Under the pieces are notes generated by a model. That model had not been told where the DNA came from. It searched no databases and was given only the letters and a program-made list of their open reading frames with translations. Positions 27,359-38,487 of a DNA stretch of 64,000 nt are shown in pieces. Position 1 is the stretch's first letter. The number at the start of each line of letters is the position of its first letter. Position numbers and translations under genes: made by a program. Origin of the DNA: Deltaproteobacteria bacterium (lineage in GTDB: Bacteria; JADJOY01); NCBI GenBank assembly GCA_016713535.1, contig JADJOY010000016.1:1-64000 (forward strand), written 5' to 3'.

Positions 27359-27381
27359 AATGCCCCGAAATAGGGCATTTT
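27359..27381 (+). terminator. Rho-independent-type terminator
   Basis: AATGCCC (27359-27365), loop CGAAATA, GGGCATT (27373-27379), then a short T run. It is correctly oriented for the metallophosphoesterase transcript and lies between it and the convergent CehA-like gene. Confidence 0.6.
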
Positions 27382-27428
27382 GGGGCCCCACAGGGCGCAG
27401 CAGGCGGCTTTCCGGACCTCGGCGCGGG

Positions 27429-29985
27429 TCAGAAGAGCCCCGGCGGGTCGAAGCGGCCGTTGCCGTCGACGTCCACCCACACCGGGTTGGTGAACGCGGC
27501 GGGGTGCTCGTCCTGCGCGGGAGCGGCGACGGTGTCGCCGAGCGCGGTGCCCACCAGCCAGGTGTCCTCGGTGAGGCGCAGGCTCACGGTGGTGTCGAGG
27601 CGGATCACCGAGACCGAGGGCGGTATCGGCAGGTGCGCGAGCGGGAGGCCGTTGCCGATCACCTCGACGAAGTCCACGTCCATCCACGGCGCCGCCTGCA
27701 CCCGCACGTGGACGTCGACGACGCGGTCGGTGTCGGTGAGGAGATCGCCGATCTGCGCCCGTCCGTTCACCTCCATCGTCAGGAATGGACCGGAGCTCCA
27801 GGTGCTGCGGTGCGCGCGCAGCAGATCCACCAGCGCCTTCGGCGAGACGGCACGCGGATCGTCGGTACCGGCGTGAACGTAGTTCCGGAGCTGGCCGACC
27901 TCGCTGCCCTTGAGGCGGTGGGTGTCCGAGTTGCCGGTCGCGGTGAACGTGTAGCCCTGGTTCAGGAGGCTGTACCAGTCGAACAACAGCTCCTGCGTCA
28001 GGTTCACCTCCATCGCCTCGAAGTTCGTGTAGAAGGGCCGCTCGCTCGTCCCGGTGGCGCGGTCGTAGCCGACGTAGTCGAGCTGCCCCAGGAGCCCGGA
28101 GCGGCCGTGGTTGAGCTGGGTGAGCGGGTGCGCGGGGTCGCGCTTGGACGCCCTCGTAGATCTCGCCCGCGGTCAAGTTGTTCCAGTCGAGGGCGCCACC
28201 GTCGGGGATGCGTCCGTCGGGTGTCAGCGGGAACGCGTTGAAGTGGCCGATCGTGAGGGTCGAGATCTCGTTGCCGGGCATGGCGTGGAAGATCGCGCCC
28301 AGGCCGAGCTCGGCGACCAGCGGCTCGAGGTCGGTCACGAAGTCGTGGTCGGTGCTGGCCACGTATTCGAGGCCCATCGCCACGCTGCTGATCACGCGGT
28401 CGCGGCGCCCCACCGGTGAGTCGTCGGAGTTGGTGCAGTGCTGGTGGAAGTCGGCGGCGAGCCAGCCGCGGGTGTCGACGACGCGCTCGATCGAGGCCGT
28501 GAGCGGCACGCTGCCGCCCGCCGGCACCTCGAGCGGATCGGTCACGCTCAGCGTGTACTCGGGGCCGCGGGTGACGGTCACCCGGTACGTGCCGGGTGGC
28601 ACCGCGACGTCGCCGGTGCCGGTCGCCGTGTAGACGTAGTTGCCGCTCGCGTCGGCGGTGTTGCGCGGGCCGAGGTCTGGATCGAGGCTCGCGTCGAGCG
28701 CGCCCTTCGCGCCGTATGCCTGGAAGATGAGCTTCCCCGGCGACGATGCGCCGCCCGACGTGAGCTGGTACGCGACCGAGCCGGTGGTGCCGAGGGTGAG
28801 GTCCCGGGTAATCGTGGCGCCGGCGCTCACCTCGACGTTCACGAACGGCGACGGCTGACGGCCGTAGGAGCGCGCCACCATCGAGTAGCTCGCGGGCGGA
28901 AGCTCGGTGCCGAAGCCGCCGTCGGCCGCGAGCGCGACGCGGCCCTGGTACGAACTGTCGGCGCCGTAGAGGTCGATCCAGCTCCCGGCGCCCAGCGCGC
29001 TGCCGTCGACGTTGGTGACGCGCCCCTCGAGGTGGCCGATAGCGGCGCCGCGCAGTGCGAGCACCTGCGCCGAGGCGCTCACGCTGTCACCGTTGCCGAT
29101 CGTGAACCAGCGCTCGAAGCTGGCGCTCGCGCCGGGATCGACCGCGAGCCCCTTGAGACCGTTGGTGAGGGCGCCGGTCTGCGAGGCGTCGACGAGCGGT
29201 AGCACGAGCTTCCCGCCAGCCGTGCCGTAGCCGTAGCTCGTGCCCTCGCCGATGCCCACGAGATGGTCGACGGTGGCGAGCGTGGGGAAGTCGTCGAGCG
29301 GGTAGCCGGGACCGAAGACCTGCAGGTCCGAGCCGAACAGGATCACGTCGCCGACGATCACCGTGCGTCGCTTGGCGCCGCGGTTGGTGAGCGTGGTGCG
29401 GATCGTGACGTGGGCGTCACCGGGCGCGAGGACGTAGTCGGTGGTGAAGGCGAGGTCGAGCGGCGAGTCCGGCAGCGAGATGTCGCCGAGCGTCTGAAGG
29501 AAGCTGAAGGAGCCGTCGTGGCCGGTCACGCGCAGCACGGCGGGCTCGCCGTTCGCTCCGTCGGCGACGACCTCGACGCGCTCGGCCTCCGCCCCCCGCG
29601 GCAGGAACACCGGGAAGGTCTGGGTGATGCGGTCGTTGCCGGGCTCGCCGTCGGCGCGCACGAGGTCGGCATCGAGGATGCCGCCGCCGAAGGCACCCAT
29701 GAAGCCGATCGAGAGGCCGGCGTCCTCGACGATCACGCGAACCCGGTCGTTGCGGATCATCCAGTCGCCGATGCCGGCGATCGCCGCGGGCCCGCCGATC
29801 AGCTCGGAAGGGTCGGCGATCCGGTAGGCGGTGGCGCGCACCGCCGACGAGGGCGCGGCCGTCGAGCCCGAGCTGCTGCAGCCGGCGGCGCCGAGGCACG
29901 CCAGCACCACGACCCACGCCGCGCGGCGCGTGCTCACGGCAACGACGACTTGGCGCAACAGAGGCGTGCGAGAATCGTCATTCAT
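27429..29985 (-). CDS. Secreted CehA/McbA-like PHP-domain metallohydrolase, frameshifted
   Basis: About 850 residues. An N-terminal export or lipoprotein signal (AAWVVVLACLGAAGCSSS) is followed by about 500 residues of beta-rich domains, including carboxypeptidase-regulatory-like segments (GHLEGRVTNVDGSALGAG; PPGTYRVTVTRGPEYTL). The PHP-type metal site then starts at AADFHQHCTNSDDS with ASTDHDFVTDLEP and a later TGNSDTHR. The frame breaks at 28146-28147, where one extra base follows EIYEGV; the next frame resumes KRDPAHPLTQLNHGRSG and runs to TGA 27429. ATG 29985 is chosen; a GTG at 30003 is possible. Substrate unknown. Confidence 0.8.
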
Positions 29986-30077
29986 CAGAGATCGAATCGT
30001 CACACAGGAGCTTCGCGAACTTCAATCGAATCCCGCGCGAAACTGCTAGACCTCAGGGCATGCCTTCGAGGTGCCCG

Positions 30078-32480
30078 ATGCTCGCCATCCCACGTCCAGT
30101 CCTCGCCACGGTGCTCATCGCCGCGAGCGCGCTATCGGCCTGCTCTCACGACTCGGGACCGAGCGGCGGGAGCGGCGGCCTCACCGTCCGCGACGAGGCG
30201 CGCCTGCTGGTCGGACCAGCCGGCGCGGGCGCGTGGATCCTGCCCAACGGCCGCCGCATCGAGCCCGCGGGCACGATGGTGCACGTGGATTCGATGCCGC
30301 TCGGCGTGGTGCTGAGTGGTGACGGGCGCACGCTCTTCGTCACCTCCGACGGCCAGGACGCGCGCCTCTCGGTGAGCGCGATCGACACCGCGAGCGGAAC
30401 GGTGGTGTCGTCGATCGAGCAGCGCGACGGGCTCTATCTCGGCCTGGCCCTCGCGCCCGACGGCCGCACGCTCTACGCCGGGGGCGGTGGCGCGGAGCGC
30501 GTGGTGGTCCTCGACTGGGACGGCGCGACGCTCACCGAGAGCCGCTCGTTCGCGGCCGGCGAGTTCCCCGCCGGCCTCGCGCTGAGCAAAGACGGCCGCA
30601 CCCTCTACGCGCTCACGCAGTCGACCAACGGCCTGACGGCGTTCGACACCGCCAGCGGCACGCGCCTCGGCTCGATCGACACCGACGGCAACCCGTACGC
30701 CGTCGCGCTCGCGCCCGACGGCGGCGAAGCGTACGTCTCCTCCGAGAAGAGCGGCACCGTGGGGGTGTTCGACGTCCGCGACCCGAGCGCCATGCGTCAG
30801 GTCGCGACGATCCCGGTGCAGAAGAACCCCGAGGCGCTCGCCCTCGGTCGCGACGGCGACCGGCTCTATGTCGCGAACTCCGACGAGGACTCGATCTCGA
30901 TCGTCGACGTGCGCAAGCGCAAGGTGGCGAGTACCCTGGACCTGCGCAGCATCAACGCGCAGGGCTACGGCACCGGCCCGAACGCCCTGGCGCTCTCGCC
31001 CGACGGGAGACGCCTCTACGTGGCGCAGGCCGCCGACAACCGGGTCGCTGTGGTCGACCTCGCCAGCGCCACGGTGATCGGCGCGATCCCCACGGCTTGG
31101 TACCCGACCGCGGTCGCCGTCGGCGCTGACGGCAAGCGCCTCTACGTCGCGTGCGCCAAGGGCATCGGCACCGGACCGAGTGACGTCGGCACCAACGAGC
31201 TGGTGAACCAGGCGACGATCCAGCTCGTCGATCTACCCACCGACGCCGAGCTCGCCGTCGCCGCAACGCGCATCGACGAGCTGAACTCCCGCACCGCTCG
31301 CCTCTACGGCGTCGACGAGAGCCGCTTCCAGAACCCGATCCCGCTCGAGCGCGGCGGCCCCACGCCGATCGAGCACGTGTTCCTGGTGGTGCGCGAGAAC
31401 AAGACCTACGACGCGCTGCTCGGCGACTTCCCGGGCGGCAACGGCAAGCCCGAGAACTGCCTCTACTGTGGCGACGCCACGCCCAACCTCCACGCCCTCG
31501 TCGAGCGCTTCGCGAGCGCCGACAACTACTACTCGAACGCCGAGACCTCGGATCAGGGGCACCAGCTCCTGACCTCGTCGCTCTCGAACACCTACGTCGA
31601 GAAGGTGCGCTTCGCCGAGGACCGGCCCATCCCGTTCGAGGCCGAGATCTACCTCAACCCGGCGGTGTGGCCGAAGCGCCAGTACATCTTCCAGGCGCTA
31701 CTCGCGAAGCAGATCCCGTTTCGCATCTACGGCGAGGCGGTGGGCACGTGGATCGGCAAGCTCATCTTCGATCCGCGCTACGTCCACTCCAGCCAGGTCG
31801 ATCCACCGTTCTTCTGGCAGTACACCCGCGACATCGACAAGATCGAGGGCCGCATCCTCGAGTGGGAGCGAGACGGCGTACCGCCGTTCGTCTACATGCT
31901 GCTGCCCGACGATCACACGCTGGGCTGCGAGCCGCCCTACCCCACGCCGCGCTCGATGGTCGCCGACAACGACCTCGCCACCGGGCGGTTCGTGGACTGG
32001 CTCAGTCACAGCAAGTACTGGGAGACCTCGGTGGCGTTCATCGTCGAGGACGATCCGCAGGCGGGCGTCGATCACGTCGACGCGCACCGCTCGATCTTCG
32101 TCGCGGTGTCGCCGTATGCGAAGCGCGCCCACGTCTCCGGCGTGATCGCCCACGAGGGCACCTTGCTCTCGACCATCGAGCACGTGCTCGGGCTCGACCC
32201 GCTCACGATCTACGACGAGCTCGCGCAGCCGATGTGGGACCTCTTCACGAGCACGCCGGACCTCGAGCCGTTCGAGGCGCGCTCGCGGCGCGTCCCCGAG
32301 GAGATGTCGATGCCGGGCACCAACTGCGGCTTCGCGACCCGCGGCATGAACTTCCTCGATCCCGATCAGGCCGAGGGCCTCGACCCGATCCTGCGCGCCC
32401 ACGAGCGCGAGGCGAGAGCCGCCGCGAACGAGCCCTCGCGGCGCTGGCAGCAGGTCGTCGGAGAAGGCGACCCGCGGTAG
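30078..32480 (+). CDS. Lipoprotein with YVTN propeller and phosphoesterase domain
   Basis: 800 residues. Lipobox LSACSHD after a short signal; residues about 40-390 hold seven propeller blades (GVVLSGDGRTLFVTSDGQDA, ALALSPDGRRLYVAQAADN and others); residues about 420-720 form an alkaline-phosphatase-superfamily phosphoesterase (HVFLVVRENKTYDALLGDF, SADNYYSNAETSDQGHQL, PDDHTLG, VAFIVEDDPQAGVDHVDAHR). The combination matches bifunctional YncE/alkaline-phosphatase-family proteins. Start chosen at ATG 30078, where GAGGTG precedes, over ATG 30060. Divergent from the CehA-like gene, so the two may share a role in phosphate or ester scavenging. Confidence 0.87.
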   Translation: MLAIPRPVLATVLIAASALSACSHDSGPSGGSGGLTVRDEARLLVGPAGAGAWILPNGRRIEPAGTMVHVDSMPLGVVLSGDGRTLFVTSDGQDARLSVSAIDTASGTVVSSIEQRDGLYLGLALAPDGRTLYAGGGGAERVVVLDWDGATLTESRSFAAGEFPAGLALSKDGRTLYALTQSTNGLTAFDTASGTRLGSIDTDGNPYAVALAPDGGEAYVSSEKSGTVGVFDVRDPSAMRQVATIPVQKNPEALALGRDGDRLYVANSDEDSISIVDVRKRKVASTLDLRSINAQGYGTGPNALALSPDGRRLYVAQAADNRVAVVDLASATVIGAIPTAWYPTAVAVGADGKRLYVACAKGIGTGPSDVGTNELVNQATIQLVDLPTDAELAVAATRIDELNSRTARLYGVDESRFQNPIPLERGGPTPIEHVFLVVRENKTYDALLGDFPGGNGKPENCLYCGDATPNLHALVERFASADNYYSNAETSDQGHQLLTSSLSNTYVEKVRFAEDRPIPFEAEIYLNPAVWPKRQYIFQALLAKQIPFRIYGEAVGTWIGKLIFDPRYVHSSQVDPPFFWQYTRDIDKIEGRILEWERDGVPPFVYMLLPDDHTLGCEPPYPTPRSMVADNDLATGRFVDWLSHSKYWETSVAFIVEDDPQAGVDHVDAHRSIFVAVSPYAKRAHVSGVIAHEGTLLSTIEHVLGLDPLTIYDELAQPMWDLFTSTPDLEPFEARSRRVPEEMSMPGTNCGFATRGMNFLDPDQAEGLDPILRAHEREARAAANEPSRRWQQVVGEGDPR

Positions 32481-32562
32481 AGCCGGGCGTGCAGCGAGCC
32501 GCGGCGGCGTCGTTGCCGACGTCGCGTCGTATCGCCGGGCGCGCGGCGCGCGCCCCTCCGAG

Positions 32563-32596
32563 CGGCTGGAGCGCGTCCGCTCCGTCGGACGCCAGG
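32563..32596. repeat. 34-base hairpin repeat copy
   Basis: Begins CGGCTGGAGCGCGT and ends CGGACGCCAGG; differs from 8198-8231 at two positions that keep the stem paired. It is preceded by a GGCGCGCGGCGCGCGCC hairpin plus CTCC, the same composite order as at 8160. It lies between two convergent genes in a 142-base gap. Confidence 0.7.
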
Positions 32597-32622
32597 CGAT
32601 CGACGGGCTCGACCCGCGCCCG

Positions 32623-33726
32623 TCAGGCGCGGCGCAGGACCTTGTCGAGGAACGAGCCGCCGGTGCGTGCCTTCGGGTTGATCCGGTCGAGCGCCTCGAG
32701 CGCGGCGGTCCGCACGCTCTCGTCGGCGTTCTTCACCAGCTTGCGCAAGGCACCGAGCGCGGGCTTGGCCGCCGGTCCGATCAGGCCGAGCGTGCGCGCG
32801 GTGAGCGCACGTACGCTCGGCTCGTCGCGCTTGAGCAGCGCGCACAGCGGATCGACCGCCGGACGCGCCGCCCACCCGACGCGTCCCAGGAACTCGATGC
32901 ACGCCTCGCGAACCCGTGCGTCGCCGAGGCCCTCGATGAGCACCGGCACGGTCGCGGACGGCTCGGCGCCGATCGTCACCATGGCTCCGGCCGCGATGTA
33001 ACGCAGGCTCGGATCGCCCAGCATCAACCGCAGCTTCGGCACCGCGGGTTTCGCCGCGGGGCCGATGCCCGCGAGCGCGCGCGCCGCCGCGCCGCGGAGG
33101 CCCTCGACCTCGAGCGAATCGACCAGCACCGGCACCGCGTCCACCGCCTGCGGGCCGATGCCGCCGAGCGCCAGGAAGATCGACGGCTTGGAGCGCGCAT
33201 CTGCGCTCCTGGCCATCGCGATGAGCGTCGGCAGGGCCTCGATCGCCTGCGGACCGAGCCGCCCCAGCGACTGGACCGCGGCGTCGCGGACGGTGACGTC
33301 GGCGTCCTGCAGCGAAGCCAGCAGCAGCTTGATGCAGTCCTTGAACTCGAGGCCGGTGCGCCCGAGCGCCTCGACCGCCGAGGCCCGCACCATCACCTCG
33401 TTGCTGGCGAGCGCCTTGAGGAAGGCGTCGTTCGAGATCTTCGCGACCGCGTAGCCGGCCTCGGAGCGCACCGCCGGGGTGCGGTGCTTCATCGCCACCT
33501 GCAGCGCGGGCAGCGCGGTCCGTGCCAGCGAGCCGACCGCGGCGAGCGCCGCGATCGAGCCGGTGACGATGTCCTCGTTGTCGTCGGTGAGGGCATCCAC
33601 CATGTCGGGGACCGCCGCCATGCCGATCTTGACGAGCGCGTCGATCGCCGAGCTGCGGACGTGAGGATCGCGGTTCTTGAGCGCTTCGATCCACACGATC
33701 GTGGACTTGCCTTGGTACACCGCCAT
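32623..33726 (-). CDS. HEAT-repeat protein
   Basis: 367 residues made almost wholly of about nine HEAT/PBS-lyase-like repeats of 35-40 residues (DPHVRSSAIDALVKIGMAAV, TVRDAAVQSLGRLGPQAIEA, SVRALTARTLGLIGPAAKPA). No signal peptide, no catalytic motif; probably a cytoplasmic protein-protein scaffold. Good Shine-Dalgarno GGGAG before ATG 33726. A possible 34-residue ORF lies 18 bases upstream on the same strand. Confidence 0.88.
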   Translation of the reverse strand: MAVYQGKSTIVWIEALKNRDPHVRSSAIDALVKIGMAAVPDMVDALTDDNEDIVTGSIAALAAVGSLARTALPALQVAMKHRTPAVRSEAGYAVAKISNDAFLKALASNEVMVRASAVEALGRTGLEFKDCIKLLLASLQDADVTVRDAAVQSLGRLGPQAIEALPTLIAMARSADARSKPSIFLALGGIGPQAVDAVPVLVDSLEVEGLRGAAARALAGIGPAAKPAVPKLRLMLGDPSLRYIAAGAMVTIGAEPSATVPVLIEGLGDARVREACIEFLGRVGWAARPAVDPLCALLKRDEPSVRALTARTLGLIGPAAKPALGALRKLVKNADESVRTAALEALDRINPKARTGGSFLDKVLRRA

Positions 33727-33744
33727 GAAGACTCCCGTCGGCCG

Positions 33745-33849
33745 TCAGCCGGAGCGTTCGAACACGTTGTGGTGTGCGGGGACGGATGTGCGGGTCAGCG
33801 TCACCAGGCGGTTCCCGTCGATCTCCGCGGCACGCGATGGGGCGGTCAA
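33745..33849 (-). CDS. Possible small protein upstream of HEAT gene
   Basis: A TTG at 33849 follows a strong AAAAGGAG with six-base spacing and opens 34 codons: MTAPSRAAEIDGNRLVTLTR, then TSVPAHHNVFERSG, ending TGA 33745-33747. The composition looks protein-like rather than random. It may be a translated leader for the HEAT gene or an independent small protein. Evidence is only the ribosome-binding site and reading frame. Confidence 0.4.
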   Translation of the reverse strand: MTAPSRAAEIDGNRLVTLTRTSVPAHHNVFERSG

Positions 33850-34029
33850 GGAGCGCTCCTTTTCGGTTCCACGTCAAGCACCCCGGGCCCGCCGACCGCC
33901 GCGCAACGTAACCGGGCGGGGCGCGAACCGGGGCGAGAGGTGAACGTCGTCGTCACCCCTCGGCCAAACCCGCTACAGTTCCCCCTGTGAAACCGCTCGC
34001 CCGCGGTCCGGGGGCGCGCTCCACGAGAC

Positions 34030-35265
34030 ATGACGACGCTCGCCCCCACTCGCCCGGCGCACGCCTTCAGCATCGCGCCGATGATGGACCGCACCGACCG
34101 GCACTTCCGCTGGATCGCGCGTCAGCTCACCCGCTGCACGCTCCTCTACACCGAGATGGTGGTCGCCGACACCATCCTCCACCACGTGAGCGACGGGCGG
34201 CTCGAGCACTACATCGGCTTCGATCCGCTCGAGCACCCCGTGGCGATCCAGCTCGGCGGCGACGATCCGCGCAAGCTCGCCGAGGCGTCACGGATCGCGG
34301 TGGAGCGCGGCTACGACGAGATCAACCTGAACGTCGGCTGCCCGTCGGAGCGCGTGAAGGACGGCTGCTTCGGCGCGGTGCTGATGCGCGAGCCCGAGCG
34401 GGTCGCCGGGATCGTCGCCGCGATGCGCGCGGCGGCGCCCGCCGTGCCGATCACGGTCAAGCACCGCATCGGAGTCGACGAGCTCGATCGCTACGAGGAC
34501 ATGGCGCGCTTCGTGGAAGTCGTCGCCGGCGCGGGCGTCACGAGCTTCGCCGTGCACGCGCGCAAGGCGTGGCTGAACGGGCTCTCACCGGCCGAGAACC
34601 GCACCATCCCGCCGTTGCGCTACGACGACGTGTACCGCCTGAAGCGCGAGCACCCGGCACTCACGATCGTGCTCAACGGCGGCGTGCTCGGCATCGAGAG
34701 CACGCTCGCGCAGCTCGCCCACGTCGACGGCGTGATGGTCGGCCGCGCGGCCTACGACGATCCGATGTGGCTCGGCGAGGTCGACGAGCGCGTGTTCGGG
34801 GTGGCGGCACCCGACACGGCGCGCGACGTGGCCGCGCTGGTCGAGGCCATGATCGCGTACGCGAGCCGCAACGTGGCCGGCCGCACCACGCTGCGCGCGG
34901 TCTATCGCCACCTGCTCGCGCTCTTCCACGGGCGCCCCGGCGCGCGACGCTGGCGGCGGCTCCTGAGCGACGCGCTGGCGCGCCCCGGTGTGGGACCCGC
35001 CGCGCTGCGCGACGTGCTCCGCCACGTGCGGCGCGAGGTCGACGAGCACGAGGCCCTTCGCCGCGCGGGTGACGCGCGGGCGGGCGCTGGGCCCGCCCCT
35101 ACGGCTCGGTGTGGTCGAGGCGGCGCCCGGCCCCGACCGCCGCCGCGGGGCTCGTCCCCGCCCGCAGGAGCCGTAGGGGCGGGGCCCGTCCCCGCCCGCC
35201 GACGCGTCCCGACCCGACGCCGCCCCCTACGGGCCGCCCGATCGCGACGGATAGACTCGGCCCCC
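34030..35265 (+). CDS. dusA: tRNA-dihydrouridine synthase A, no stop codon before next gene
   Basis: Flavoenzyme reducing uridine 20/20a of tRNA. About 340 residues match: SIAPMMDRTDRHFRWIARQL, TEMVVADTILH, the catalytic Cys in NLNVGCPSERVKDGCFGA, VKHRIG, FAVHARKAWLNGLSP, LNGGVLG and VDGVMVGRAAY. From about 35065 the frame runs into a G/C-rich inverted repeat (Arg/Pro/Gly-rich translation) and continues without a stop into the membrane-fusion gene at 35266, so the open frame is 34030-36432 (800 codons). The natural C-terminus is probably near 35060-35080. The repeat appears to have removed the stop, or a base error hides it. Confidence 0.9.
35089..35187. repeat. Inverted GTAGGGGCGGGGCC repeat between dusA and exporter genes
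   Basis: The left arm 35089-35107 (GGGCCCGCCCCTACGGCTC) pairs with the right arm 35168-35187 with one extra base. The right arm belongs to the GTAGGGGCG family of 2218-2286, and further copies of its C-rich half follow to about 35230. The element is wholly inside an open reading frame. Confidence 0.7.
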
Positions 35266-36428
35266 GTGAACGCGCCCATCTCACCTTCGTCGCTCGATCC
35301 CGATCTGGAACGCGATCTCGCCATCTTGCGGCTCGGCACGCCGGGGACGCCGGCGTCGAGGCGCGGGCGATTCCCGTGGGGCAAGGTCGTCGCGCTGGGA
35401 CTGGTCGCCGCGGCAATCGCGGGCGGCGTCACCTACTGGCGCGTCACCAAGCCGGTCGAGGTGTCGCTGGTGTCGGTCGCGCCGCGCGACCTCGGCCTCC
35501 CGCCCACGCTGCTGACGGCGTCGGGCTACATCGTCGCGAAGCGCCAGATCACGGTGAGCAGCAAGACCCAGGGGAAGATCGTCGAGATGCCGGTGGTGAT
35601 CGCCACCAAGCTCGAGGAAGGTGACCTCATCGCGCGCATCCAGGACGACGAGCAGCGCGCGCAGGTGAAGGTCGCCGAGGCCGAGCTCGCGCAGGCACAG
35701 CTCGACGTGGCGCGCGCCCGCGAGCTGAGCCGCGACCGCATCGCCTCACAGGCCGACCTCGACCAGGCCGAGACCAACGTGGTGGTGGCGCGCGCGCGGC
35801 TCGAGCTCGCGAGCGTCGCCCTCGCCGACACCCGGGTCACCGCGCCCATCGCCGGCACCGTGATCCGCAAGATCCGAGACGTCGGCGAGTTCCTGACTCT
35901 CGGCGTCACCGCCGAGGGCGAACCGGGCTCGTCGGTGGTGACGATGGCGGACCTGTCGGCGATCGACGTCGAGCTCGAGATCAACGAGACCGAGATCACC
36001 AAGGTCGAGATGGGCGGGCCTGCGATCGTCACGCCGGAGGCGATCCCCGATCGCCGCTACCTCGCCGACGTGTTCGAGATCGGCGCCATGGCGGATCGCA
36101 AGAAGTCCGTGGTGCCGGTGAAGGCGCGGCTGCGCGAGCCGAGCCCCGACCTGCGCCCGGACATGTCGGCGAAGGTCACCTTCCTCGTCGAGGAGCCGAA
36201 GGCCGCGATCCAGGTCAAGCCGGCGCTGCCCGCGTCTGCGGTGGTGAGTCGCGGCGGCCGCAGCGTGGTGCTCCTGGTCGAGGACGATCGCGTGGTCGAG
36301 AAGCCGGTCGAGACCGAGCCCGCCGATACCGGCTTCGTGGTCGTGAAGAGCGGCGCGGCCGAGGGCACGTTCGTGATCGACCAGCCGCCGCCCGAGCTCG
36401 CCGCCGGCCAGCGGGTGCACGTGAAGTC

Positions 36429-36432
<4 letters not shown>
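35266..36432 (+). CDS. Periplasmic adaptor (membrane-fusion) protein of MacAB-type exporter
   Basis: 388 residues if started at GTG 35266. A 40-residue cytoplasmic tail and one helix (VVALGLVAAAIAGGVTYW) anchor it; then a lipoyl-like half (VSSKTQGKIVEMPV), a coiled coil (AEAELAQAQLDVARARELSRD), the returning half (VTAPIAGTVIRKI) and beta-barrel domains ending AAGQRVHVKS. TAGACT lies nine bases before the GTG and could be a -10 box. The stop overlaps the ATPase start (GTGA). It links the inner-membrane permeases to an outer-membrane channel, not encoded here. Confidence 0.88.
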
Positions 36433-37147
<715 letters not shown>

Positions 37148-37151
<4 letters not shown>

Positions 37152-38299
37152 ACGCCCTCAAGCTCCTGATTCGCGGGCTGGCGCGGAACCCGCGCCGCAC
37201 GCTGCTCACGTTCCTGGGGCTGGTGGTGTCGTTCTTCGTCTACACGTCGCTCGCCAGCATCCTCTTCACGCTGACGCAGATGATCGAGCGCACCGGCAGC
37301 GCCACCACGCTCTTCCTGCGTCCCAAGTTCGGCATCCGCTTCTGGCGCGCCGAGATCCCGCTCACCTACCTCCCCAAGATCCGCGCGGTGCCGGGCGTGG
37401 TCGCGCTCACGCCCTACGACTTCTTCCTCGGCGAGGGAAAGAAGAAGGGCGACTTCGACGTGGCGATCGGCGTCGATCCCGCGACCATCGCCCAGATCCG
37501 CGACCTGAAGGGCGCCACCAGCGCCGAGCTCGCCGCGTTCGCCGCCGAGCGCAGCGGCGCCCTGGTGGGCGAGCGCCTGCTCGAGAACAACCACTGGCGG
37601 CTCGGCGGTGAGATCACGCTCCGCAACCCCCTCAAGGGCCAGAACCTGCCGGTGCGCATCCGCGGCAGCCTCGATCGCGACGGCGACTTCGGCGACGTGC
37701 TGCTGGTCCACGACGACTACCTGCAGGACGTGAACGGGCGCACCGGCAAGACCGTGTTCGTCATCGTGAAGGTGGTCCGTCCCGATCTCGCGGTGAGCGT
37801 GGCTCGCGCCATCGACGAGGGCTTCAAGAACTTCACCGTCCCCACCGAGACCATCACCGAGAAGGCGTTCACCGAGACCGTCATCGGCGGGCTCGCCGAC
37901 ACCCTGCAGGCGCTCACGGTGATCGGCTACCTGACGCTCGGCGTGACCATGCTGGTGGTGGCGAACACGGTGGCGATGAGCGTGCGCGAGCGCACCACCG
38001 AGATCGGCACCATGCGGGCGCTCGGCTTCAGTTCGCGGCGCGTCCTCGGGCTGGTGGTGGGCGAGGCGTCGCTGGTGTCGATGATCGGCGGGCTGGGCGG
38101 CGCGATGCTCGCGTGGGCGGTCTTCCACTACCAGTGGATCAAGCTGCCGGAGGAGGTGGGGCTCGAGATCCGCACCTCGTGGCAGGTGGTGGCGAGGGCC
38201 GCGGCGCTGGCGCTGCCGATCGGCGCGCTCGCGGGCCTCAAGCCCGCGTGGGACGCGTCGCGGATGGCGATCACCGAAGCGCTGCGCCACGCGGACTGA
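37148..38299 (+). CDS. FtsX-type ABC permease 1
   Basis: 383 residues from GTG 37148 (overlapping the ATPase stop). N-terminal helix (RRTLLTFLGLVVSFFVYTSLA), about 220 residues of periplasmic MacB-like domain, then three helices (TLGVTMLVVANTVAMSVRER, TEIGTMRALGFSSRRVLGLV, AAALALPIGALAGLKPAW). ERTTEIGTMRALGFS is the FtsX coupling-helix signature. It probably pairs with the second permease as a heterodimer. Confidence 0.9.
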
Positions 38300-38487
38300 A
38301 GGGAGGGGGTCGCGATGGCCGGTACGCCGTTTCTTCCGCACGTCGGATGCGCACGTGCCCGCTGCGTGGGCGTCGGCGCCGACGGCGCACGACGCCTTCG
38401 GCGTCTGCCCTCCAGCACCTGGAGGGCCGCGCTCCGTCGCGGCCGCAGACTCGCTCGTCCATGACGGGTGCCGGATAGGCGACGTCG
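38300..38487. other. Repeat-bearing gap between the two permease genes
   Basis: Nothing coding seen. It holds the hairpin-rich GCGCCGACGGCGCACGACGC and CTCCAGCACCTGGAGGGC elements (about 38380-38445), related to the GGAGGGC(C/A)GCG repeat family. It interrupts an otherwise overlapping operon. Confidence 0.5.
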
